A stretch of 64,000 bases of DNA from Akkermansiaceae bacterium UBA2367 (GTDB lineage Bacteria > Verrucomicrobiota > Verrucomicrobiia > Verrucomicrobiales > DEV007), in NCBI GenBank assembly GCA_002344525.1, contig DDTJ01000029.1, positions 7,801 to 71,800 on the forward strand, written 5' to 3'. Position numbers and translations under genes: made by a program. Of the stretch, positions 53,641 to 60,801 are shown piece after piece. The notes below the pieces were generated by a model. It saw only the letters and a program-made list of their open reading frames with translations, was not told the DNA's origin and made no database searches. Each line of letters starts with the position of its first letter. The stretch's first letter is position 1.

Positions 53641-54638
53641 TGGGCGGCCTCCTTCGCGTATCGTTGGATGTCGGCTTCGCTTTCCGCGATCAGCGCGGGC
53701 AGGGAGTCGATCTCGCGGACGAACCAGCGCTCCTCGCGCTTCTCCACGTCGCGCGAGGCGGGGACGTGCTGGCGGTCGCCGAAGAGGAAAGCCCAGTTCG
53801 TGGGGCGGTAGTACTGCTGCCAGAGATGGTTTTTTCGCTCGATGGCGTCGGAGAGCGCGGGAGGCGCTTCGGGCAGCCGTCCGGTGAAGCCGAAATGGCG
53901 AAGCGCTTCGACAGCGAAGGTGCGGTGTCCCGCCCCGTTGAGGTGGACTCCGTTGTCGGAATGTCCGGCGTTCCATTCGGCGGTGGCGGAGGCTCGGAGG
54001 AAAAGCAGGTTCCGCTCTTTGGCGAGCGTTTCGATGGCTTCGATGTAACGGGAGAGGACGCGGTTCCGCTCGTCCGCGAGGGAGGCGGCGGGACCGCTCC
54101 AAAAAAACGGCGTCGGCTCCACGAGCACGATCCGCCCCGTCAGCGGAGCGAGGTCGTCGAGGAGCTTCGCATAGGCGGCGACGAAATCCGGGAGCCGCTC
54201 CGCGCCTTCGAGCGACTCCATCTTCCCGAAACAGACGAAGACGATGCCCGGCTCGGTGCGCTCGCGGTGGTCAGGGATGCTGCCGGGCTGGGAATCGCCC
54301 TTTTGCGTGTAGTAATGGAGAGGCCGCGCCTGATGATAGACCGTGTCACCCTGCCACGCGAGGTTGCGCCAGCGCAGGGCCTGTCCCGGCCAAGCGAGGT
54401 GAAACCCGGCTTCGAGGAATCCGTGACGGTCCAGATCGAAGGTTTCCGTCCCGCCGATCCAAGCGAGGGTTTCGCCGGGCCGCGGCTCGAAGCGGCCCTC
54501 GGGAAAAGGCGGGATGGGCGTCGCGACCTCGGCGAAGCTGCGGCGCAGCACCGATCGCTCCCCGTCTTGGGCGAGGAGACCGGGAGAGGCGCCGACCAGC
54601 GCGAGGGTGGAGCCGAGTCGAAGGAGTTGCCGGATCAT
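53637..54638 (-). CDS. SGNH/GDSL hydrolase-like secreted protein, block I serine not evident
   Basis: 333 residues with a signal peptide (LLRLGSTLALVGASPGLLAQ). The SGNH blocks are traceable: block I appears as LAWIGGTETFDLDRHGFLE, block III as VFVCFGKMESL, and block V as SDNGVHLNGAGHRTFAVEAL with Asp and His. The expected GDS/GNS serine of block I reads GGTET, so the nucleophile is missing or shifted. PVC genomes commonly pair such proteins with the haem-propeller proteins. Here the TGA overlaps the haem protein ATG (ATGA), so they are coupled; a carbohydrate deacetylase or binding role is possible. Confidence 0.75.
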   Translation of the reverse strand: MIRQLLRLGSTLALVGASPGLLAQDGERSVLRRSFAEVATPIPPFPEGRFEPRPGETLAWIGGTETFDLDRHGFLEAGFHLAWPGQALRWRNLAWQGDTVYHQARPLHYYTQKGDSQPGSIPDHRERTEPGIVFVCFGKMESLEGAERLPDFVAAYAKLLDDLAPLTGRIVLVEPTPFFWSGPAASLADERNRVLSRYIEAIETLAKERNLLFLRASATAEWNAGHSDNGVHLNGAGHRTFAVEALRHFGFTGRLPEAPPALSDAIERKNHLWQQYYRPTNWAFLFGDRQHVPASRDVEKREERWFVREIDSLPALIAESEADIQRYAKEAAQ

Positions 54639-54702
54639 GCCCCAGTTTGGCTTGGGTAGCCCCCTTTTGGCAAGACCGCGATGAAGCGGGATCCGGGGGT
54701 GT

Positions 54703-54872
54703 GGCTACGTAGGGGACGCGCCGGATCGGACGTCCTTTCGCCAGCAAACCAAGGAGGGGGACTTTTCAAGTCCCCATTGATGAAAACGGGACTTGAAAAG
54801 TCCCGCTCCTTGGGTGCCGTCGAATCGAATGTTCTCGCAACGACCGACCGAGGCCAGTGGCCTCGGCTACAG
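54703..54872. repeat. GTAGCC-type palindromic repeat (copy 2), interrupted
   Basis: The left end (GGCTACGTAGG to GCCGGATCGGACGTCC, 54703-54735) and right end (CGACCGACCGAGGCCAGTGG to GGCTACAG, 54841-54872) match the two parts of the element at 5056-5129, but about 105 bp intervene where copy 1 has about 10. The intervening DNA contains the 26-bp-arm hairpin at 54749-54813. The right end holds GCCGAGGCC-AGT-GGCCTCGGC as a perfect hairpin. It occupies the gap between the SGNH and azurin genes. Confidence 0.7.
54749..54813. repeat. Large hairpin with 26-bp arms (25/26 paired), each arm itself palindromic
   Basis: Arms 54749-54774 and 54788-54813 are inverse copies differing at one base, around a 13-base loop. 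Each arm contains GGGACTTTTCAAGTCCC or its inverse GGGACTTGAAAAGTCCC, which are themselves near-palindromes, so the DNA can fold as one long stem or as two small hairpins. A strong intrinsic structure; with no following T-run it is not a classical terminator. Confidence 0.85.
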
Positions 54873-54898
54873 ATACATGATCCGGAGTGTCCCGGCAC

Positions 54899-55357
54899 TC
54901 ACTCGATCACCTTCATCACGCCCTTCATGATGGCGAAGTGGCCGGGGAAGGTGCAGAGATAGGGGTAGTCCCCTGCGACGGCGGGGATTTCGACTTCCAG
55001 CACGTCCGTCTCGCCGGGGTTGATGAGCTTGGTGTGGGCCACGACGTCTTGGGACTCGGGGACGTAGCCCTTGGCCAAGCCTTGCGGGTCGGCCATCATG
55101 CCCATGGCGCCTTGGATCACGGCGGCATCCTTGCCGGGCTTGATGATGACGAGGTTGTGCGGCTGGGGGATCGCGCCTTGGGGGGCCACGAGGGTGATCT
55201 TGACTTTCGTGCCCGCCTTTACGGTGAATTCCTTGATGTCGTAGATGAACTGCGTCTTGTCGGTCGTGATGGTGATTTCCGTGACCGGATCGGCCGCACG
55301 CAGAGACAGGGTCGAGAGGAGCAGGGCACCCGGAATGAGGAGGAGGAGATGGCGCAT
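54899..55357 (-). CDS. Azurin/plastocyanin-like cupredoxin
   Basis: 152 residues with signal peptide LLLLIPGALLLSTLSLRA. The type 1 copper site is complete: His in AIPQPHNLVIIKPG, Cys and His in YPYLCTFPGHFAI and Met in IMKGVMKVIE, in azurin order (plus an azurin-like central insertion). It is a soluble periplasmic electron carrier. Adjacent to the large haem protein it could accept electrons from its cytochrome domain; this partnership is inferred from position. 260 bp of repeats separate the two genes, so separate transcription is possible. Confidence 0.92.
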   Translation of the reverse strand: MRHLLLLIPGALLLSTLSLRAADPVTEITITTDKTQFIYDIKEFTVKAGTKVKITLVAPQGAIPQPHNLVIIKPGKDAAVIQGAMGMMADPQGLAKGYVPESQDVVAHTKLINPGETDVLEVEIPAVAGDYPYLCTFPGHFAIMKGVMKVIE

Positions 55358-55384
55358 GGATATGGAGGGATAGGGGTTGCTTTG

Positions 55385-55402
55385 GCTGGCGGCTTCCAGC
55401 CC
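55385..55402. terminator. Hairpin GGCTGG-CGGCTT-CCAGCC in the azurin upstream gap
   Basis: A 6-bp stem, 6-base loop hairpin between the FG-GAP gene (ending 55506) and the azurin gene (starting 55357), both on the minus strand. It lies downstream of the FG-GAP gene and could end its transcript, but no T-run follows on the minus strand, so the call is weak. The rest of the 148-bp gap holds GC-rich sequence without a gene. Confidence 0.25.
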
Positions 55403-55505
55403 CGGAGGCTTTCGCCGACACGCGGGGCGGGCGCACGCCCGGAAAGTGGGACAACGCTAGAGAGATTGTCGCCGGGCGCAACTCGAAACTGGACCGGCGA
55501 CCGCC

Positions 55506-56672
55506 TCACTCGCGGTTCCAGAAAATGACGAGATTCTTCGTGGAACGTCCCGAGACGACGAGGTCGGGGCGTCCGTCGCGGTCGAGGTCGGCGACTTTCA
55601 GATCCTCGGCGGCGACGAGGTCGCGGGCGACCCAGAAGGGGGGATACCACGAGCCGTCCTCTTTCTGGAAGTAGAGCTTCACCCCGACGTGGCCTTCGGC
55701 GTCGGGGTTGCGCCAGCCGACGACGACGTCCTCGCGCCCGTCGCCGTTGAAGTCGCCGACGCCGAGGGCGTGCCCTTGGTTCAGGGAGTCGGTGAGGAGG
55801 GTGCGAGTCCACTTCCCGTCCTTCGCTTCGCGGTAGACGACGAGGTCGTTGCCGTGGAATGGCTCGACGGCGGCGATGAAGTCCGCGCCTTTCGCGATCT
55901 CGCCGACGCCACGGGTGGGCGGGGTGGAGTTCTCCGCGGTGACCAGCGGGGTGGATTCCCCTCCCCCGGCTTTCTCCTTCACAATGCCTTCGGCTCCGCC
56001 GAGGTAGAGGAATCCGTCGCGGAAGTCGAAGTTGTGGGCGACGTGGAGCTTCGCCCCGAGCACTTCGTGGGACCACGCGGCCGCATCGCCGGCCTTCGCG
56101 GGAGCGATGCGGTAGGCGCGGGCTTGGACGAAGTTCTCCCCTTCGCCGTTTTTGTTGCCGATCCCATGCAGGGGCAGCACGACGAGTTCGTGTCCCGCTT
56201 CCGTCGGAATCCAGCGCATGCGGTGGGTGGTGGGGTCGTGATGGAGGGGGACGGGCCGCCAAGGCGCGCCTTCCTGGGTGGGCCGTTCGAGATGGAAGAC
56301 CGCGCCGGATTGCGCCGGGTCGGTCGTCTCGCCGGGATTCCACTGCGCCCCGGCGGCGATCTCGACTTTGCCGTCTCCGTCGATGTCGGCGGCGGCGACG
56401 CAGACGTGGTCGCGCAGGGTGAGGTTTTTCACGATCGCCGTTTCCTGCCAATCGGGATTGCTGAACCAGGAGATCTCCCGTTTGTCGACGAGGATGATGT
56501 CGGTCGCACCGTCGCCGTCCACGTCGCCGATGGCCAAGCCGTAGCCGATCTCGACGGCGTCGTCGATGACCTGCGGCTCGAAGCGGGGCAGCCCGGCGGG
56601 CGGGGCGGCGACGAGAAATCCGCAGGTTCCGAGGCAAAGAAGAATGCCAAGGGGGAGGTGCGGGGATTCCAT
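55506..56672 (-). CDS. Secreted FG-GAP/VCBS repeat protein
   Basis: 388 residues from ATG 56670-56672, with signal peptide LGILLCLGTCGFLVAAPP. FG-GAP/VCBS-type calcium-binding repeats recur: LAIGDVDGDGATDIILVD, VAAADIDGDGKVEIAAG, LGVGDFNGDGREDVVVG and LKVADLDRDGRPDLVVSG, consistent with a seven-bladed propeller. In PVC bacteria such proteins are abundant and of unknown role, perhaps binding polysaccharide or matrix. The gene follows the motor module, 26 bp after the stop of the 558-residue ExbD-like protein, so it may be part of that operon. Confidence 0.88.
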   Translation of the reverse strand: MESPHLPLGILLCLGTCGFLVAAPPAGLPRFEPQVIDDAVEIGYGLAIGDVDGDGATDIILVDKREISWFSNPDWQETAIVKNLTLRDHVCVAAADIDGDGKVEIAAGAQWNPGETTDPAQSGAVFHLERPTQEGAPWRPVPLHHDPTTHRMRWIPTEAGHELVVLPLHGIGNKNGEGENFVQARAYRIAPAKAGDAAAWSHEVLGAKLHVAHNFDFRDGFLYLGGAEGIVKEKAGGGESTPLVTAENSTPPTRGVGEIAKGADFIAAVEPFHGNDLVVYREAKDGKWTRTLLTDSLNQGHALGVGDFNGDGREDVVVGWRNPDAEGHVGVKLYFQKEDGSWYPPFWVARDLVAAEDLKVADLDRDGRPDLVVSGRSTKNLVIFWNRE

Positions 56673-56698
56673 TGCGAAGGGAAAAGGGATGGGAGGGT

Positions 56699-58375
56699 TC
56701 AGTCCAGAATGAGTCTGGCAGGACCGCCCGCCGGAGCAGCCGGGGGTGGAGTCGGCTTGCTGGGGTCCGGGGGAGGCGTCGGTTTGGATGGCGGACCCGA
56801 GGCTTGGAAGATTCGGATGCCGGGAATTTCGGGAGGATGCTCCTCGATCATGATTTCGGTCTCGCCCGAGGCCTTTTGCGCGGCGAGGGCGGTTTGGAAA
56901 ACGGCGAGGGCCCAAGGCTGGATACGGGTGGCTCCCCAATCGCGCCGCTCGGTCGTGAGCTTGGCGATGAACTCGTCTTTCGCCGCCTGTTCGGTGAGTT
57001 CGGCGGGCATGGCCTTGGCGACTCGGTCGGCCAGTTCGGCGTGCTCCTTGTTCCGTTCTTCGACGAGGTAGGGGCCGACGGCGTTGGCGAGGTTCATGTA
57101 GTCGGCGTCGGGGAGCCGGTCGAGGTTGTAGCGGATCGTGGCCCGCGGCGGGGCGGCCCGGGGTTCGAGCTTGTCGCCCTCCCAGACCGACCAGCCGGCG
57201 GGCACGCGGAATTGCTCCGATTTCGAGCGAGCCTGGAGGTAGGTCTCGAAGCTGTCGGGAGCGACATAATAGTAGAAAAGGCTGCGACGGTTCGTCGAGA
57301 CCTGCTTGCACTGCTGCTCGAATTCGGAGTTGGCCGCGAGAAATTGGTCGGGGGTCCAGCCGCCCTCGGGCTTCATTTCAAGGGCCATTTTGATGCGGTC
57401 GCCGCTGGACGGGGAGACATGGTATTTGAAGTCCTTCGGCCCGAGCTTCCCTTCGCCGAAGTAGGCTTGGATCTTCTTGAGGTCGTAGCGGAACTTGGCG
57501 ACGATGAGCTCGGCCTCCTCCTGGGCGCCGAAGATGCGGTCGACGACCGTGGCCGGTTTGGCTTCGACGCCTTCGCGGTTCGCCCAGACGGGGGTCAGCG
57601 AGGCCCAAGCGGACAGCGACTCCCGGTCGCGTCGGTTCAGGCGGTAGCGCTCGCGGAGGGGGAGGGGGGCGTCGTTGTCGCCTTTCTTGGTGCCCTTCAC
57701 CTCATAGGTGTAGGAGCCGATGGCCTTGTCGGTGAAGGCGAGGTCCGTGAACTGCTGCTCGATCACGTCGCGGATCTTGAGGGTGTGCTCGTAGGGGTCG
57801 CCGATGAAGTAGAGGCGTCCCCCCTTGCAGACGAGATAGAAGGCGCGGGACTCGGTGTCGGCCACCCGGGGGTTGGGCATCAGCACCTCCTTCGCCGCTA
57901 GCGCCTTGGGTTCCGGCGTCTGCGCGAGGAGGGCGGCGAGTTCGCGGTTGCGGGTGTCGGAGGTCTGGACTTTGGCGTCGTTCTCCTCCTTCGACTTCTC
58001 CTCCGTGGTGACCTTGAGCTGCCATTCGGCGATGTCGGAGGTCTTGTCTGCGAGGTCCTTGTTGTTCTTCTCGAATTCCTCCAGTTCGACAATGAGCTGG
58101 CGGGCCTCGTCCTCCTTGGGCGTGTTCTTGACCGTCCGCTCGTGGAGCTGCTGGAGCTCCTGTAGGTTCTTGAGGGTCTGCTCCCGGCTCTTCTTCAACT
58201 CCTCCATCTGCTCGGCGGTGACCTCGGGCAGGTTTTCGACGACCTTTTTCACCACGGCGCTGATCCCGAGGCTGCTGATGATGAGGATGAGAAGGAGGAT
58301 GCCGACCACGTTGGTGAGCGCGTCCATGAGCGAGTCCATGCTGCGCTCTTCTTCGGCTTTGGGGCGGCGGGCCAT
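56699..58375 (-). CDS. Large ExbD/TolR/MotB-like membrane protein with conserved membrane Asp
   Basis: 558 residues. A short cytoplasmic tail precedes one membrane segment (LTNVVGILLLILIISSLGISA, about 20-40) that starts with SLMDALTNVVGILLL, where Asp18 falls at the place of the essential proton-carrying Asp of ExbD and TolR. Residues 45-155 are a long coiled coil (VTAEQMEELKKSREQTLKNL and on). The C-terminal 400 residues are a unique periplasmic part with FYLVCKGGRLYFIGDPYEH and SLFYYYVAPDSFETYLQARS, found twice in related style in the module. No OmpA-type peptidoglycan domain is seen. It is the third gene of the module, 21 bp after the second. Confidence 0.75.
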   Translation of the reverse strand: MARRPKAEEERSMDSLMDALTNVVGILLLILIISSLGISAVVKKVVENLPEVTAEQMEELKKSREQTLKNLQELQQLHERTVKNTPKEDEARQLIVELEEFEKNNKDLADKTSDIAEWQLKVTTEEKSKEENDAKVQTSDTRNRELAALLAQTPEPKALAAKEVLMPNPRVADTESRAFYLVCKGGRLYFIGDPYEHTLKIRDVIEQQFTDLAFTDKAIGSYTYEVKGTKKGDNDAPLPLRERYRLNRRDRESLSAWASLTPVWANREGVEAKPATVVDRIFGAQEEAELIVAKFRYDLKKIQAYFGEGKLGPKDFKYHVSPSSGDRIKMALEMKPEGGWTPDQFLAANSEFEQQCKQVSTNRRSLFYYYVAPDSFETYLQARSKSEQFRVPAGWSVWEGDKLEPRAAPPRATIRYNLDRLPDADYMNLANAVGPYLVEERNKEHAELADRVAKAMPAELTEQAAKDEFIAKLTTERRDWGATRIQPWALAVFQTALAAQKASGETEIMIEEHPPEIPGIRIFQASGPPSKPTPPPDPSKPTPPPAAPAGGPARLILD

Positions 58376-58396
58376 GACTTGGCGGCGGTCGTTCGG

Positions 58397-59230
58397 TCAG
58401 GGTTGGAGGAACTGGGCGAAAAGCTGGAGGTCGACCTTGCCTTCACCGGGGAGGGGGAGGCGTCCGGGGATGATCTCGGTGCCGTTGGCGCGGTTGTAGG
58501 CGGCGACGACCCCGCCCGCCTCGTTCAAGGTCTTCACCGCCCCGGGAGAGCCGCGGACGAGGAAGATGAGGCGGTTGTAGGGCTGAGACGCGATCAATTT
58601 GAGGAACTCGATGAATTCGGGGTTCTGGTTCAGCGAGGCGACGGGGATCACGGCGGGTTCCTCCGAGAGGCTGCGGTGGATGTAGAGGCCGCGGTCGGAG
58701 ATTTCGACGAAATGCGGGCGGGTCGTCCCGCTGCTGCCGCTCGGGCGCACCTGCAGGGCGGCTAGCTTGGGCGGCTCGGCCCGCTTCGCGAGTTCCTCCT
58801 CCTTCTTCTTGATCTCCTCCTGGAGGAATTTCTCGTCGGCGACGAGCTTCTGGTTGGTCGTCCGTAACAGGTTGAACTTCGCGATGAGCTCCTCGCGGCT
58901 CTTGTCGATCTCCTCCTGGTTTTCGAGGGTCTTCTTCAGGATCGTGAGCTTATCGCGCACGTTGAGGATGTCCCGGTTCTGCTGGATGAGCTGCTCGATC
59001 AACTGACGGAGCTTGTCGGCTTCCTTCCGCTTCTCCTCCTGCTCCTTCTGCAGGGCCACGTACTCGCGGGCACGCTCGACCTCGTCCGGGGTCTTGCCCT
59101 CGCCCTTGTTCATCGCGATGAGGTTGATCACCACGATGATGAGGGTGAGGCACCCGATGATGCAGATCAGGATGCTGAGGAAGGGGAAGAGGTTCACCGA
59201 TCCCCCGTTGTCTTTGGCCCGCCTCGCCAT
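58397..59230 (-). CDS. ExbD/TolR-like membrane protein lacking the membrane Asp
   Basis: 277 residues. The membrane segment SVNLFPFLSILICIIGCLTL lines up well with ExbD (where MNVTPFIDVMLVLL is typical), but Ser19 stands at the essential Asp. After it comes a charged coiled coil (residues 45-150, EKRKEADKLRQLIEQLIQQN and on), then a small domain (ISDRGLYIHRSLSEEPAVIPV, RLIFLVRGSPGAVKTLNEAGG) that resembles the ExbD periplasmic domain. It is located between the TolQ-like gene and the second ExbD-like gene, 21 bp from each neighbour. Confidence 0.85.
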   Translation of the reverse strand: MARRAKDNGGSVNLFPFLSILICIIGCLTLIIVVINLIAMNKGEGKTPDEVERAREYVALQKEQEEKRKEADKLRQLIEQLIQQNRDILNVRDKLTILKKTLENQEEIDKSREELIAKFNLLRTTNQKLVADEKFLQEEIKKKEEELAKRAEPPKLAALQVRPSGSSGTTRPHFVEISDRGLYIHRSLSEEPAVIPVASLNQNPEFIEFLKLIASQPYNRLIFLVRGSPGAVKTLNEAGGVVAAYNRANGTEIIPGRLPLPGEGKVDLQLFAQFLQP

Positions 59231-59251
59231 GTCTTCTTCGGTTGGAGCGGA

Positions 59252-60607
59252 TCAGCCGCGGCTGAACCAGCCTTTTTTCTGCACCACGACCTGCTTGCCG
59301 TTCAATTCCTTGAGGACGGCGTTGAGGTTCTTGATCCCTTCGGCGAGGGAGGCGACCTGCGTATCGAGGGACCGGTCGAGCTTCCTCTCGTATTTCTCGG
59401 TGCGCTCGTCGATCGAGGCGATCTGCTTCTCCACGGCAGCAGCGACCTTCTCGTACTGCTTCGTCTGGTTGCCGAGGCTTTCGGCCATGCCTTTCTGGAC
59501 GCCTTCGAAGCGGCTCATGATGTCCCTCTGGCCGCTCGCGAGGGTGTCGCCGATGGCCTTGAGCATGGCGGGGTCGGAGCCACCGGCGGCAGAGGCCGAT
59601 CCCCCGCCGTCGTTGAGGCGCTTGAGCAGGTGGTCGACGCAGTATTCGTCGACGTCGGAGACGAGGTCGTCCTCCTGCCCCTGCAACGAACTCGCGGGGA
59701 AGCTCAGGAGGATGGAGACGACGAGCGCGAGCAGGGTCGTGTCGAAGGCGACGGCCATGCTGGAGAGCACGCTCAGGAGCGGCTCCTTGATCTGGCTCAT
59801 GTCGCCGCTTTCGCCGGCCCCGAAGACCGCGCCGAAACCGCCGATGGCCTGCCCGATCCCCACGACGGTGCCGATGAAGCCCATGATCGGGATGGCCCAG
59901 AGGAAGACCTTCACGATGCCGTAGCTGCCGCTCGCCTTGGCCGCGTCGACTTCGGAGAGGGAGCTGATGGTGGAGGCGACCTCGGGGTTGTTCCGCCGCA
60001 CGTAGAAGAACTCCAGCGCCTTGCGGACGCGGTTGACGATGTAGGTGTTGCGCAGGGGCTTGGGGAAGTTCAGGACGTGGTCGTGGAATTCCTTGAGGTT
60101 CTGCGGGGTGATCTCCTCGCCAATGTCGGTGGGGAGGGCCTGGATCATCATGGCGCGGCGCTGATTGCGGAGGTTCACCCATTTCAGGACGAGCAGGCCG
60201 ATGCACCAGAAGGAGAGGAGGGTGGTGACGTACTGGGTGGCGCCGCGCTCGCAGAAGAGGTCGCGCATGTAGACGCCCCAGCCCTCGTCGGCGCCGGCGA
60301 CCTTCCGCGCTGGCAGCAGCAGCATGATCACATACCAGATGAACGTGGCGAGGAAGCCGAGGCCGCCCGCGATCCAGACGTTCACCGTCGAAGGATGGGG
60401 GCCGAGATGGCCCGTGGCGAGGTTCAAGGGGGGGAGATGGTCGTGGAGGGAGTCCGCGGCTTCTTCGTCGGCAGCTTCGGAATCCTGCTGGGCGAAGCTC
60501 GACGGAATCTGGAGGCGGGTCGAGCAGCCGGGGCATTTTACCGTTTTTCCCGCGAGTTCGGCGTCGGCTTGGAGCGTGATGTGGCAGGTGGGGCAGGAGA
60601 AATTCAT
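59252..60607 (-). CDS. MotA/TolQ/ExbB proton channel protein with zinc-ribbon N-terminus and coiled-coil tail
   Basis: 451 residues. A zinc ribbon opens the protein (Cys5, Cys8, Cys25 and Cys28: FSCPTCHITL, VKCPGCSTRL). Four membrane segments follow: about 76-98, 124-142 and the TolQ core pair near 225-255 (VKVFLWAIPIMGFIGTVVGIG) and 285-307 (AFDTTLLALVVSILLSF). The C-terminal 110 residues are a coiled coil (EKVAAAVEKQIASIDERTEKY and on) in the cytoplasm. This is the stator-type proton channel that, with ExbD-like partners, converts proton flow to motion. The zinc ribbon and coiled-coil tail are not in E. coli TolQ or ExbB. First gene of the module. Confidence 0.92.
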   Translation of the reverse strand: MNFSCPTCHITLQADAELAGKTVKCPGCSTRLQIPSSFAQQDSEAADEEAADSLHDHLPPLNLATGHLGPHPSTVNVWIAGGLGFLATFIWYVIMLLLPARKVAGADEGWGVYMRDLFCERGATQYVTTLLSFWCIGLLVLKWVNLRNQRRAMMIQALPTDIGEEITPQNLKEFHDHVLNFPKPLRNTYIVNRVRKALEFFYVRRNNPEVASTISSLSEVDAAKASGSYGIVKVFLWAIPIMGFIGTVVGIGQAIGGFGAVFGAGESGDMSQIKEPLLSVLSSMAVAFDTTLLALVVSILLSFPASSLQGQEDDLVSDVDEYCVDHLLKRLNDGGGSASAAGGSDPAMLKAIGDTLASGQRDIMSRFEGVQKGMAESLGNQTKQYEKVAAAVEKQIASIDERTEKYERKLDRSLDTQVASLAEGIKNLNAVLKELNGKQVVVQKKGWFSRG

Positions 60608-60744
60608 GGAGACGTTGAAAGGAATGGCTGGCGTCGTTTATAGCCTCCGCCCAGCCAGTGGCTGGACGGGAACGTGAATGATGACGCCTCCTAACAGAAA
60701 TTTCGAGAAAAAAATAGCGGAAATCTTCCCTCTTGCGAAACCGT

Positions 60745-60774
60745 TTGCGGTGGGGCCGTGTCCCCCCGTATAGT
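60745..60774 (+). promoter_or_regulatory. Candidate sigma-70-like promoter of the lipase-like gene
   Basis: TTGCGG (60745-60750) and TATAGT (60769-60774) are separated by 18 bp and lie 28 bp upstream of ATG 60802. The rest of the divergent 194-bp gap holds the small palindrome CCAGCC-AGT-GGCTGG near 60650, which shares the AGT loop with the GTAGCC-type repeats. Confidence 0.4.
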
Positions 60775-60801
60775 TACCGGGTTACCGACACGGAACAACA
60801 G

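Noticed and set aside
56699..60607. The motor module as a Zorya (ZorAB) defence system
   Set aside because: There is a TolQ/MotA-type protein, but no OmpA/MotB peptidoglycan domain and no ZorC/ZorD or ZorE helicase or nuclease partner nearby.
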